Of a stretch of 64,000 nt of DNA, positions 41,187-51,500 are shown piece by piece. Within the stretch, counting starts at the first letter, position 1. The number at the start of each line of letters is the position of its first letter. A program made the position numbers and the translations under genes. Under the pieces are notes generated by a model, which searched no databases, had not been told where the DNA came from, and worked only from the letters and a program-made list of their open reading frames with translations. The stretch is taken from contig ONXS01000001.1 in the NCBI GenBank assembly GCA_900321855.1, positions 1 through 64,000 of the forward strand. The letters are read 5' to 3'. Source of the stretch: an uncultured Eubacteriales bacterium. GTDB taxonomy: Bacteria > Bacillota > Clostridia > Lachnospirales > Lachnospiraceae.

Positions 41187-41897
41187 TTATTTTGTGATTT
41201 GCTGATATAAATCATCCATTGTAGAAGTAATTGTTGTGTGATACGGAGTTAAGAAATCTCTGTCTCGAAATCCCCAGTCAACGCTGATGCAATCGATTCC
41301 TGAATTTTTTGCGGTTAAGATGTCGATTTCTGAATCACCAATATAAACGGTGTCTTTGGGATTTACGTTTAAAATTCTCATTGCCTCGCAAGCCATATCC
41401 TTTGCAGGTTTTCTTGCAATTCCAGCTTTTTCGCCTAGAGAAAAATCAAAAAGTCCCTTGAAGTGATTTTCGGACAGTGTCAGAACTGCCTCATGTGGTT
41501 TATTCGATACAACGGCTGTTTTAATTCCGTGTTCACGAAGTTTTTGAATCACTTCGAGAATTCCTTTATATGGTCCGGTTTTAATTGCACAGTGCGTCTC
41601 GTAATATGGTCTGTAAATCGTGCGAATTTTTGCAACTTCATGTTCATCTGTGATAAGACCTGCAACTGGTTCATCAGTTCCTATCTTGACGAGTTCTTTT
41701 ATTGAAATCCCTGATTCTAAGGCAAGTCCGCGAATAATGGCAACATCTACACCACTTCCGAAGAGGGCTTTTGACTCTAGGGAAGTAAAGTCGTGTTTGT
41801 GCCCTGCCTGCTCAAAAGAATAGTTGATGGCATCTCTTAAATCTTCAATGGTATCTAATATGGTTCCGTCCATGTCAAATATGGCTGCTTTGTACAT
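41187..41897 (-). CDS. HAD phosphatase, phosphoglycolate phosphatase type
   Basis: A 236-residue cytoplasmic phosphatase. Motif I is FDMDGTILDT with the nucleophile and acid/base Asp. Motif II is TAVVSNKPH, motif III is the Lys before PAKDMACEAM, and motif IV is YIGDSEIDILTAKNSG. A helical cap domain lies between motifs I and II (about residues 15-90). This is the Gph/PGP family, which removes phosphate from 2-phosphoglycolate or similar small metabolites; the true substrate is not determined by sequence. The gene starts 23 nt after metH ends, so both are probably transcribed together. The terminator lies directly behind. Confidence 0.9.
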   Translation of the reverse strand: MYKAAIFDMDGTILDTIEDLRDAINYSFEQAGHKHDFTSLESKALFGSGVDVAIIRGLALESGISIKELVKIGTDEPVAGLITDEHEVAKIRTIYRPYYETHCAIKTGPYKGILEVIQKLREHGIKTAVVSNKPHEAVLTLSENHFKGLFDFSLGEKAGIARKPAKDMACEAMRILNVNPKDTVYIGDSEIDILTAKNSGIDCISVDWGFRDRDFLTPYHTTITSTMDDLYQQITK

Positions 41898-41920
41898 CGT
41901 ATACGCCTTTCTATAATTCT

Positions 41921-44368
41921 TTATTGTAATAGTCTTTTTACAAGGTTGACACAGTCTGCTGCATCGGTAGAATAGCCGTCTGCCTCAATTTCCTCTGCAA
42001 AACTGTCTGTAACTGCTGCGCCGCCGACAATAATCTTTGCCTTACAGTCTTTTTCTCTTGCAATCTTAATAACTTTTTTCATATTCATCATAGTGGTTGT
42101 CATAAGAGCGGAAAGTGCAATGATTTTGGCATCTTCCTTGATTGCCAAATCGACAATCGCATCACTGTCTACATTTTTTCCCATATCAATGACACGATAA
42201 CCATAGTTGCGCAGCATAAGTGCTACAAGATTTTTGCCAATATCATGAACATCGCCCTCTACAGTGGCAATGATTATGACAGGGGCATCTTTATCCTCGG
42301 CACCACTGCTTAAAAGTGGCTCTAAATATGCGATTGCTGTCTCCATTGCATTTGCACTGGCAATAAGCTGTGGCAGGAAGTACGCTTTTTTGTCAAATAA
42401 ATCACCGACTTTGTTAATTGCTGCAATCAGGTGGTCATCTAAAATTGTTTTTGGTTTTAGTCCGGATGCCAATTCTTCTTTTACTCGTTCTACAATGGTA
42501 TCTTTGTCTCCGTTTAACACTGCCTTAAATACCAGTCCTTGATTTTCGGCAGCATTAGAGCCGGAGGCTGCGACTGGTTTGGCGCCTTGAGTGGTAGTGT
42601 TTGCTGCCGGAACAAGAGTTGCTTTTCTCTCGGAATAGAAATTCATGCGTTTGATGTAACGAATATCACTGTTTTCACGATTTAACAGTAGGTTTGCTGC
42701 AAAAGCAGTGTTCATAAGTAAATCCTGTGAAGGATTTGCAATCGCCATTGTGAGTCCGTTTAAAATACTCATGGTTAAAAATGTGGCATTTACAAAACTT
42801 CTCTCTGGGAGTCCAAAGGAAATATTAGAAAGTCCACAGACGGTTGCAAGGCCATGCTTTGTACAGAAATCAAAGGTATCAATACAGTTAAGAGCAGAGT
42901 TTTTATCAGCTCCGACTGTTGCAACCAGTGCATCAACAACCATATCGCTCTCTGTAAATCCATATTCTTTGGCGCGTGTAATCGCTTGTTTGATAATTGC
43001 ATGTTTTTTCTCGTTTGTCTCAGGAATTCCCTCGTCTGAAACAGGAAGGAAGATAAACATTGCGCCATATTTTTTCGCAACCTGCAATAGTCTCTCAAAC
43101 TTAACGCTCTCGTAAGAAATAGAGTTAATCAGGGCTCGTCCGGGATAGATACGAAGAGCGGCCTCGATGACTTCCGGATAGCTGGAATCAATACACAGAG
43201 GCAGGTTTGTCACCTGTGTCACCTCATCAATCACTTGGAGCATAGTCTCTTTTTCATCGATTCCGTTCATTCCGACATTGACATCAAGGACTCTTGCTCC
43301 GAGTTCCTCCTGTTCTCTTGCCATTTCGCGTACGATTTCAAAATTTCCTTCAAGTAACTGAGCCTGAAGTTTTTTCTTGCCGGTTGGATTGATTCGCTCA
43401 CCGATGACAAAAAAATCTTTTCCTATATTTATATGAGCAAGTTCTCTCTCTGAGGAAATTACATTTTTCTTTTCTGTTAAAATTGGCTGAACAGGATAAT
43501 CCTTGAGCTTATTATGAAGTGCTTTGATGTGCTCTTTTGTTGTTCCGCAACAACCACCGATGATTCGGACACCGGCATCGACAAGAGGCACACAGGCATC
43601 AGCAAAATCTTTTGGAGTCATTTTATAAACGGTCTGGTCATTTTCGATTTCTGGAAGTCCTGCGTTTGGTTTGGCAATAACTGGAATGTTTGCATATTCA
43701 TAAATATCTTTTACGATGCTGACCATAGTCTCCGGACCAGTAGAACAGTTGAGTCCGACTGCATCAATGCCAAGTCCCTGCAAGATGACAGGAACATTTT
43801 TTGCAGGAGTACCGAATAATGTTCGGCCATCTGCCTCAAATGTGAGAGTGGCCATGACAGGGAGGTCGCAAAGCTCTCGAATTGCAATAATAGCAGCTCT
43901 TGTCTCCTGAATACTCATCATAGTTTCAATTACGAACAAATCGACACCGGCATTTATGAGAACAGATACCTGCTCTTTGTAAATGTCTACCAGCTCTTCG
44001 AACATCAAATCGCCCATTGGCTTAATCTGATGTCCGGTCATGGTAATATCTCCGGCTACATAGGCTCTGCCGGCTGCCACTTCTTTTGAAATTTTTACAA
44101 GTTCGGTGTTGATTTCCTCAAGTCGGTCTGCTAATCCATATTCTTCTAATTTTAAGCGGTTTGCGGTAAAGGTAGGTGCATATATAATGTTTGTTCCGGC
44201 CTCAATAAAGTCGTTTTGTAAATCTTGAATGGCCTTTGGATGTTCTAAAATCCAAAGTTCCGGACAGACACCGACAGGCATACCTGCTGCCTGAAGGTTT
44301 GTACCAGTGGCACCATCTAAAAATACAAGGCCTTTTTCACATAATTGTCTGAATTCTTCTCTGGTCAT
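41921..44368 (-). CDS. metH: Cobalamin-dependent methionine synthase, short form
   Basis: An 815-residue enzyme with three of the four MetH modules. The homocysteine-binding barrel (1 to about 290) has LFLDGATGTNLQ-like start FLDGATGTNLQ and the zinc ligands in GLNCS and GGCCGT. The methyltetrahydrofolate-binding barrel (about 310-580) has FVIGERINPTGKKKLQ and LCIDSSYPEVIEAAL. The cobalamin module (about 610-815) has the helical cap and DVHDIGKNLV with the lower-ligand His. The S-adenosylmethionine-dependent reactivation domain of E. coli MetH is missing, as is usual in many anaerobes, so reactivation must come from another protein. No cobalamin or SAM riboswitch is visible upstream. It is the first gene of a unit with the phosphatase. 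Confidence 0.94.
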   Translation of the reverse strand: MTREEFRQLCEKGLVFLDGATGTNLQAAGMPVGVCPELWILEHPKAIQDLQNDFIEAGTNIIYAPTFTANRLKLEEYGLADRLEEINTELVKISKEVAAGRAYVAGDITMTGHQIKPMGDLMFEELVDIYKEQVSVLINAGVDLFVIETMMSIQETRAAIIAIRELCDLPVMATLTFEADGRTLFGTPAKNVPVILQGLGIDAVGLNCSTGPETMVSIVKDIYEYANIPVIAKPNAGLPEIENDQTVYKMTPKDFADACVPLVDAGVRIIGGCCGTTKEHIKALHNKLKDYPVQPILTEKKNVISSERELAHINIGKDFFVIGERINPTGKKKLQAQLLEGNFEIVREMAREQEELGARVLDVNVGMNGIDEKETMLQVIDEVTQVTNLPLCIDSSYPEVIEAALRIYPGRALINSISYESVKFERLLQVAKKYGAMFIFLPVSDEGIPETNEKKHAIIKQAITRAKEYGFTESDMVVDALVATVGADKNSALNCIDTFDFCTKHGLATVCGLSNISFGLPERSFVNATFLTMSILNGLTMAIANPSQDLLMNTAFAANLLLNRENSDIRYIKRMNFYSERKATLVPAANTTTQGAKPVAASGSNAAENQGLVFKAVLNGDKDTIVERVKEELASGLKPKTILDDHLIAAINKVGDLFDKKAYFLPQLIASANAMETAIAYLEPLLSSGAEDKDAPVIIIATVEGDVHDIGKNLVALMLRNYGYRVIDMGKNVDSDAIVDLAIKEDAKIIALSALMTTTMMNMKKVIKIAREKDCKAKIIVGGAAVTDSFAEEIEADGYSTDAADCVNLVKRLLQ

Positions 44369-44620
44369 GGCATATTCCTCCTGATAAAATAGTATTCCCT
44401 GATAAATGACAGGTTTATAAAATCTCTATTATAATTTTACAAAAAAATATAGTATCTTTTATATCATAAAACAAAAAAAATTTCATTAATAATATAGAAT
44501 AAAAACATAAATTATAGTTACCATATTTGATAAATAGGAATATAAGGATGATTGTATGGTTAATGTGCATAATAAATATGAAAAATTTCTGTGATTTGTA
44601 TACAAAAGTTGAAATGGTCG

Positions 44621-44649
44621 TTGACGGAAAAATATCAAGTATATAAAAT
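44621..44649 (+). promoter_or_regulatory. Promoter of the first amylase gene
   Basis: TTGACG (44621-44626), 17 bp, TAAAAT (44644-44649). The start codon is 63 nt on. The rest of the 44369-44711 gap is AT-rich with no visible operator. Confidence 0.75.
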
Positions 44650-44711
44650 ATGAAGATAGTAGTTAGAATATTAATTCGGGATATGGGTTTTATAAAAAAA
44701 GGAGACGAAAA

Positions 44712-47700
44712 ATGAGATTTTCAAAGAAGAAAATGGCGGCAAAGTTATCTGCTTTTGCACTTACTGCTGCAGTTACAGCTACGACAGCGTTTTCTGGTTT
44801 TGTTCCGTTTCAGAATCAGGCGGGCGAAGTAGTCTATGCAGCAGAGAGAACAGATTATGGTCTGGCACAGAGCTCTCAGCAGGGAGTTATTCTTCACTGC
44901 TGGAACTGGTCTTACAACAATATCAAGAAGTATATGAAAGATATTGCAGCAGCAGGATATACAACTATTCAGACTTCGCCGGTACAGCAGCCTAAGGACT
45001 ATTACTGGGAAGGTGTTGCCTATGGCAATGTCGGTATTCCGAATGGAACAGGCGGCGAGGATGGAAACTGGTGGAAACTCTACCAGCCGGTTACATTTAG
45101 CATTTGTGATAATGGTTATACATGGCTTGGAAATAAGGCAGAATTTACTGCGATGTGTGCAGAGGCTGAGAAATATGGTGTGAAAGTAATCGTTGATATT
45201 GTGGCAAACCATATGGGTAATATTCAGGGATATAAGATTGGCGATGAAGAGACAGTTATGGGAGATATTTCTCCGCAAGTTGGTGAGTTCTGGAAACCAG
45301 AGATGCTCACAGACACTTCTTATTGGCATATCAGTACATCATGGACACATACAAGTGACGGAAGATTTGATGTTACACAGGGAAATATGGGTATGCCGGA
45401 TTTGAATACAGGTGACGCCAAAGTTCAGAAGATGGTACTCGATTTGCTCAAAGAGTGTATTGATTGTGGTGCAGACGGATTCCGTTTTGATGCGGCAAAA
45501 CACATTGAGACACCTGTGGATAATGCGAAGTTTGCAAGCAATTTTTGGGATGTTGTACTGGATGGTGCAAGAAGTTACTATAAACAGAAAAACGGTACGG
45601 ATGGAATTTATTTCTATGGAGAAGTATTAAATCGTCTGGATGATTCGAATGTTGAGAAATATCTCAGAAGTAAGATGTCGATTACAGACAATTCGACAAG
45701 TGATAATCTTAGAAATAGTGTGATTAACGGAAGTGTAAGCGCACTTGCGACTTCCGGGTATTGCGGATATATTGGCGGACAGGGTACAAAGGCAGTTTTG
45801 TGGCCGGAATCTCACGACACTTACATGGGTGGTGGTTCTTCCTATGATGCCAGTGATGCAGATATTAAGAGAACTTGGGCAATTATCGCATCGCGCAAAG
45901 ATTCTACCGGATTATTCTTTGCAAGACCATATTATTCAAGAGATATTCTTGCGGGAGATCAGTCAAAGGCAAGGCAGTCCACGAAGAAGATTCTCGAAAA
46001 CATTGAGCAGACTCAGATTGGAGATGTTGGTTCAATTACATGGGCAGATAAGTCTGTAGTTGCAGTAAACAGATTTAGAAACTTCTTTGTTGGACAGAGT
46101 GAAAAACTCGGCGCGTCTGGAAATACAGCTTACAATATGAGAGGAAATACAGGTATCGTTATTGTAAGAGGAGAAGGTCAGGGACCAGTGTCGCTCCATG
46201 TTGGAATGAAGGACGGAACTTATACGGATCAGGTAACGGGAGAGAAATTTACTGTTTCAGGAGGAACAATCAAGGGTAATGTCAAGGGTGAGGATTGCAT
46301 CGCAGTTGTTTATAATCCAACCGTTGATTATGGAGAAGTTCATCCGGAAGAGCCGGTTGTAGTAAAAATCAATGCAAGTCTTTCAACCGAGACATCAACA
46401 TTTACAACAAATACAGCAGATGTTACCATGACTGTCAGTGACGGTACAACGGGAGAATACACAACAACAGAGGGTGCAAAAGGTACATTTACAGGCACAA
46501 AGACAATTACTGTTGGAAAATTAACTGGAACAGGTGAAAATGTAGCTGTTTCAATTAAAGCAACGGCACAGGACGGAACATCAAAGACAAAAGTATTTAC
46601 TTATAAAAAGACAAATGCAAGTGCAGCTTATCCAACACTTAGTTCCGGTGGAGTTGTATTTGACAACACAAACTATAAGTGGGCTGAAGTGTATTGTTAT
46701 GTATATTCGGCAGATGAATCTGTAAAAAATTCGGGTTGGCCGGGAGTGAAGATGGATATTGCAGACGGAAATTTCTACACATATGAATTGCCTGAAACTT
46801 TAACTGGAAAGGTACATGTTATTTTCAGTAATGGTTCGGGAGCTCAGTACCCATCTGGAGCAGGTCTTGTGATGACAGCGACAGATAAAAAGTTGTTCCA
46901 GAGTCCAGCCGAAGGATTTGTTGAACTTCCGGAGTCTAAGGGAGTGCTCACGGCGACTCTGACTCCATCGGCAACAGAGGTAGTATCCGGACAAAGTGTT
47001 ACATTGAATACCAAGACAGAAAATGCAGAAGGAGCGGTCAAGTATACCTACACATCAGCAGATGGACAGATTATTTCTGCAAATGGCAAGACAGCGACAT
47101 GGAAGGCACCTGCGAAGGGAACGTATAAGATTGCAGTCAATGTAAAAGATGGAAATACAGAAGTGACAGCAGTGACAACAATAAAAGTAACAGATAATGT
47201 AACGCCGAAAAAACTTTCTGTGAATTTAACTGCGGATAAGAGTTCTGTTACGCCGACAGGAACAGCAACATTGACGGCAGTAGCTGCAGGCGGTTCTGGA
47301 AATTATAAATATACATATAGTATTTCTGCTGACGGAAAAACTGCTGTGTTGGCATCAGAAAGTACATCTTCATCATATAAGTGGACAGCAGGAAATGTGG
47401 CAGGAACAAAGACACTTACCGTAACAGTAACAGATGCGGCAGGAGCAACTGCATCATCAAGTGTGGTTATGAACGTTGAAAACAAAACACCAAACCTTGC
47501 CGTAAAACTGACAGCAAACAAAAATACAGTATCGCCAAAGGGAATGGCGACATTGACAGCCACAGCATCAGGCGGTACAGAAAAATATAAATATACATAC
47601 AGTATTACAGCAAATGGAAAAACGGTTGTAATGGCAAAAGATATTGTGTCAAACAAATATGACTGGGTAGCAGGAATGGCAACAGGAGCAAAGACGCTCA

Positions 47701-48332
47701 CAGTAACAGTGACAGATGCGACAGGGGCAACTGCATCATCTAGCGTCATTATGAATGTTGAAAACAAAACACCGAACCTTGCCGTGAAACTGACAGCAAA
47801 CAAAAATACAGTATCACCAAAGGGAATGGCAACATTGACAGCCACAGCAACAGGTGGTACAGGAAAATGTAAGTATACATACAGTATTACAGCAAATGGA
47901 AAAACGGTTGTAATGGCAAAAGATATTGTGTCAAATAAATATGACTGGGTAGCAGGAATGGCAACAGGAGCAAAGACACTCACAGTAAACGTGACAGATG
48001 CGACAGGAGCAACTGCATCATCAAGTATCATTTTGAATGTGCAAAACTCGCAAGCAGAACTTGGTGTAAAATTAAGTGCTGCAACCATATCGCCAAAAGC
48101 AAGAGTTACAGATACGCTGACAGCATCTGCGACTGGCGGAGCGGGAAATTACAGATATACATTTGTGATTCGAAATAATAATACAGGTGCAGCGGCGGTT
48201 CTGACCTCGTCACAGGTATCTAATATATATAAGTGGAATTCGGGACCGGCAGGTTCAAAAACACTGACAGTAATTGTATCTGACTCCAAAGGTGCAACTG
48301 CATCATCATCTATGACAATTGTTGTAAAATAA
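44712..48332 (+). CDS. Secreted alpha-amylase, GH13, with CBM26-like domain and repeat tail
   Basis: A 1206-residue secreted enzyme (signal peptide to about residue 44, ending VVYA). The GH13 catalytic domain (about 50-530) is closest to AmyE-type amylases, with DIVANHMGN, GFRFDAAKH (nucleophile Asp), FYGEVLNR (acid Glu) and WPESHDTYM (third Asp). A beta-sandwich linker is followed by a CBM26-like starch-binding module (about 640-735, VYCYVYSADESVKNSGWPGVKM, HVIFSNGSGAQYPSG). Then comes an Ig-like domain and four roughly 94-residue repeats (SGNYKYTYSISADGKT ... AGTKTLTVTVTDAAGATASSS). Repeats 2 and 3 are nearly identical in DNA. There is no LPXTG or membrane anchor. RBS AAAGGAG. It attacks extracellular starch. 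Confidence 0.94.
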   Translation: MRFSKKKMAAKLSAFALTAAVTATTAFSGFVPFQNQAGEVVYAAERTDYGLAQSSQQGVILHCWNWSYNNIKKYMKDIAAAGYTTIQTSPVQQPKDYYWEGVAYGNVGIPNGTGGEDGNWWKLYQPVTFSICDNGYTWLGNKAEFTAMCAEAEKYGVKVIVDIVANHMGNIQGYKIGDEETVMGDISPQVGEFWKPEMLTDTSYWHISTSWTHTSDGRFDVTQGNMGMPDLNTGDAKVQKMVLDLLKECIDCGADGFRFDAAKHIETPVDNAKFASNFWDVVLDGARSYYKQKNGTDGIYFYGEVLNRLDDSNVEKYLRSKMSITDNSTSDNLRNSVINGSVSALATSGYCGYIGGQGTKAVLWPESHDTYMGGGSSYDASDADIKRTWAIIASRKDSTGLFFARPYYSRDILAGDQSKARQSTKKILENIEQTQIGDVGSITWADKSVVAVNRFRNFFVGQSEKLGASGNTAYNMRGNTGIVIVRGEGQGPVSLHVGMKDGTYTDQVTGEKFTVSGGTIKGNVKGEDCIAVVYNPTVDYGEVHPEEPVVVKINASLSTETSTFTTNTADVTMTVSDGTTGEYTTTEGAKGTFTGTKTITVGKLTGTGENVAVSIKATAQDGTSKTKVFTYKKTNASAAYPTLSSGGVVFDNTNYKWAEVYCYVYSADESVKNSGWPGVKMDIADGNFYTYELPETLTGKVHVIFSNGSGAQYPSGAGLVMTATDKKLFQSPAEGFVELPESKGVLTATLTPSATEVVSGQSVTLNTKTENAEGAVKYTYTSADGQIISANGKTATWKAPAKGTYKIAVNVKDGNTEVTAVTTIKVTDNVTPKKLSVNLTADKSSVTPTGTATLTAVAAGGSGNYKYTYSISADGKTAVLASESTSSSYKWTAGNVAGTKTLTVTVTDAAGATASSSVVMNVENKTPNLAVKLTANKNTVSPKGMATLTATASGGTEKYKYTYSITANGKTVVMAKDIVSNKYDWVAGMATGAKTLTVTVTDATGATASSSVIMNVENKTPNLAVKLTANKNTVSPKGMATLTATATGGTGKCKYTYSITANGKTVVMAKDIVSNKYDWVAGMATGAKTLTVNVTDATGATASSSIILNVQNSQAELGVKLSAATISPKARVTDTLTASATGGAGNYRYTFVIRNNNTGAAAVLTSSQVSNIYKWNSGPAGSKTLTVIVSDSKGATASSSMTIVVK

Positions 48333-48337
48333 AACCG

Positions 48338-48380
48338 GACATGAAAAGAACTGAGATAGTAATATCTTGGTTCTTTTTTT
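48338..48380 (+). terminator. Terminator of the first amylase gene
   Basis: AAGAACTGAGATA pairs with TATCTTGGTTCTT (two mismatches), followed by T-run. Confidence 0.8.
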
Positions 48381-48498
48381 TGATGCGGTGATGGGCAAAA
48401 TGTCCATAAAAAATAACTATATAACGAAAAAAATCAGAAAAATATAAGGTATATAAAATAAAAAATGATAATCTTATGTGAAAATTTTACATTTATAC

Positions 48499-48527
48499 TT
48501 CCAATTTTATAAAAAATATTGTACAAT
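48499..48527 (+). promoter_or_regulatory. Promoter of the second amylase gene
   Basis: TTCCAA (48499-48504), 17 bp, TACAAT (48522-48527), 46 nt before the start codon. Confidence 0.55.
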
Positions 48528-48572
48528 GTGGGAGAACTAGCGGACACGGCTAAATAAAGAAAGGAAGAGAAT

Positions 48573-51500
48573 ATGAAAAGAAAGCTATCTTTTAAGAAAA
48601 GACTGGCGAACCAGTCGAAGAAAATCGCAGCAGTAACTCTCTCGTTATCAATGGCATTTGGTATTTCAGGACTTACATTTGAAAAACCAGTCATGACATA
48701 TGCGGCAGAGACAGCTGCAGATCTTGAAAATGCACCTTTCAGTTGGGATAATGCAACTGTTTATTTCTTACTGACAGACCGTTTCAAGAATGGAGATACA
48801 TCCAATGACAATGCTTATGGCAGACAGGATGTTCCTATGACAGATAAACGAGCAACATTCCACGGCGGAGATTTTGCCGGTATTACACAGCAGATTGAGG
48901 CTGGATATTTTGATGATTTGGGAGTAAATGCTATCTGGCTTACAGCTCCTTACGAGCAGATTCATGGATATATCGTTGGTGGAGATCAGTTCTTCCACTA
49001 TTCATATCATGGATATTATGTACTTGATTATACAGAGCCTGATCAGGCATATGGTACAAAACAGGAGTTCCAGAAATTAGTAGATACAGCTCATGAGCAT
49101 GGAATCAGAATTGTCATGGACGTTGTTATGAACCATGCAGGTTACAACAGTATGTATGACATGAATGAGTACGGATTTGGTACATTAAAATCAGGATGGC
49201 AGAATTATTACAATTCTCAGCACAGCTCAACAGCTGGTTATCATGATAATATTGATTACAACAGCAGTGCGAGCGACTGGGGAAAATGGTGGGGAGCCGG
49301 CTGGATTCGTTCCGGACTTCCAGGATATACAGAAGGTGGAAATGATGAAAAGACAAGTTCTTTATTAGGACTTCCTGATTTCAAGACAGAGTCTGGTGCC
49401 TCAGTAGGAATTCCAGAACTCTTAAAGACAAAATGGACAAAAGAAGGAACATACAATGAAAAGGTTTCAAAATATGGTTCTTCAGGAACAGTTCGTTCAT
49501 ACCTCACAAAATGGTTATCTGAGTGGGTTGAGACATACGGTGTTGATGGTTTCCGTTGTGATACAGCAAAACACGTAGAGTTTGAATCATGGAAGGCATT
49601 AAAAGATGCCTCTAACACAGCTCTTAAAAAATGGAGACAGAACAACCCTAACAAACCGGGTGCACAGTGGACAGATGATTTCTGGATGACAGGTGAGCAC
49701 TGGGAGCACAATGTAGGTTACGGAAAAGATGGATACTTCACAGCAGGTGGATTCGATTCTATGATTAACTTCGAGACACAGGGTGGTGGATTATTAGCAG
49801 CAGGAACACTTGCTAATCTCTATGACGGATATGCCTCTAAGATTAATGGAACAGATGGATTTAATGCGTTATCTTACATTTCATCTCACGACTCAACACT
49901 CGCAGACAGAAATAACTTATACTACTTAGGTTCAGCATTATTAATGCTCCCTGGTGGAGTTCAGATTTACTACGGTGATGAGACAGCAAGACCATGGGTA
50001 TCAGGCGTAAGTGATGGTAACGGTGGTGCAGGTCATGGACTTAGAAGTGATATGAACTGGAACAATTATGACAAAGAGTTATTAACACATTGGCAGAAAC
50101 TTGGTACATTCAGAAAGAACCACTTATCAATTGGTGGAGGTTCTAACACAAAACTTACATCTACATCAGGTATTGCTTTTGGAAGAACATATAATAAGAA
50201 TGGTGTAAATGATAAGGCAGCAGGTGTTGTTGGTGCAGGAAATAACACAGATATCACAGTTGACGTATCATCATTATGGGAAGATGGAACAACAATCATC
50301 AATGCTTATGATGGAACAGATACTGTTGTAAATGGTGGAAAAGTTACATTTAACAGTGGTGCACATGGCACAATCCTCATGGAAGAGTCAGCTGTTGCAA
50401 AAGGAAAAGTAACAATTACAGATGTTAACAAAGACACAGGTGCTACAATTTCTACAAGAGTTATCACTGGTGAGATTGGACAGAGCTATACAGCATCTCC
50501 ACTTACAACAGATGGATTAAAACTTGCCAGTACAACAGGTGCTAAGACAGGAACATTCACAAAAGAGGGTTCAGCAGTAACTTTCTACTACACATTTGAC
50601 AATGTAAATTATGCATATGTTGTTACAAAATTTGTAGATGCAGCTACAGGTGCTGAGATTGCAGATTCAACAACAGAGATTAAGAAAGTTGGAAGTACAT
50701 ATAACACAACTCCAGTTGATGTTAAGAACTATGAAGTAGATGAGTCACAGACAACAAATGCATCAGGAACAGTTGCAAGAGGTACAACAACAGTAACATA
50801 CAAATACAATTATGTAGAGCCTACAACAGTTCAGGTTCACTATTACAATGACAAGAACTGGTCTTCAGTAAATCTTTACGCATATGATGAATCTGGTACA
50901 GCAGTAAAAGAGTTTACAGGAAAATGGCCAGGAAAAGCTATGACAGCAGCAGGCGAGGGATGGTTTACACTTGATCTTGCAGATGCAGAGAGAGCAACAT
51001 TAATCTTCAACAACGGAGCCGGAGCACAGGAGCCATCTGGTGTTGGCACACCTGGATATGAGGCAGCAGGCGAAGTTTGGATTAAAGGTGGAAAAGTTTA
51101 CCAGACAGGTAAAGTAAAAGTAAATTACGTTGATGAGAATGGTAAAGTTTTAGCATCTGAGACACTCAAGGGAGTAGCAGATGGAACAAGCAAATACACA
51201 ACATCAGCAAAGACAATTGACGGATACACATTAACAACAACTCCTTCAAATGCATCAGGCGTTTTTGCAGAAGGAACAACAACAGTAAAATATGTTTACA
51301 AGAGCAACAGAGTAGCAGCTGACTTAAAGGTAAGTCTTGCAGCAGCTAAGACAACAGTAGCACCAAAGGGAACAGTAACACTTAAAGCAACAACAACAGG
51401 TGGTTCAGGAAGTTATAAGTATACATACAGTATTACAGCAAATGGAAAAACACTTGTACTTGCATCAAACAGCAGTTCAAATACATATAACTGGACAGCA

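Noticed and set aside
44369..44711. Cobalamin or SAM riboswitch upstream of metH
   Set aside because: No B12-box-like or S-box motif is visible on the minus strand; the region is plain AT-rich DNA.
47303..48088. Reverse-strand open frame over the first amylase tail
   Set aside because: Same cause: the repeats leave the opposite strand open. No start signal and a nonsense hydrophobic repeat composition.
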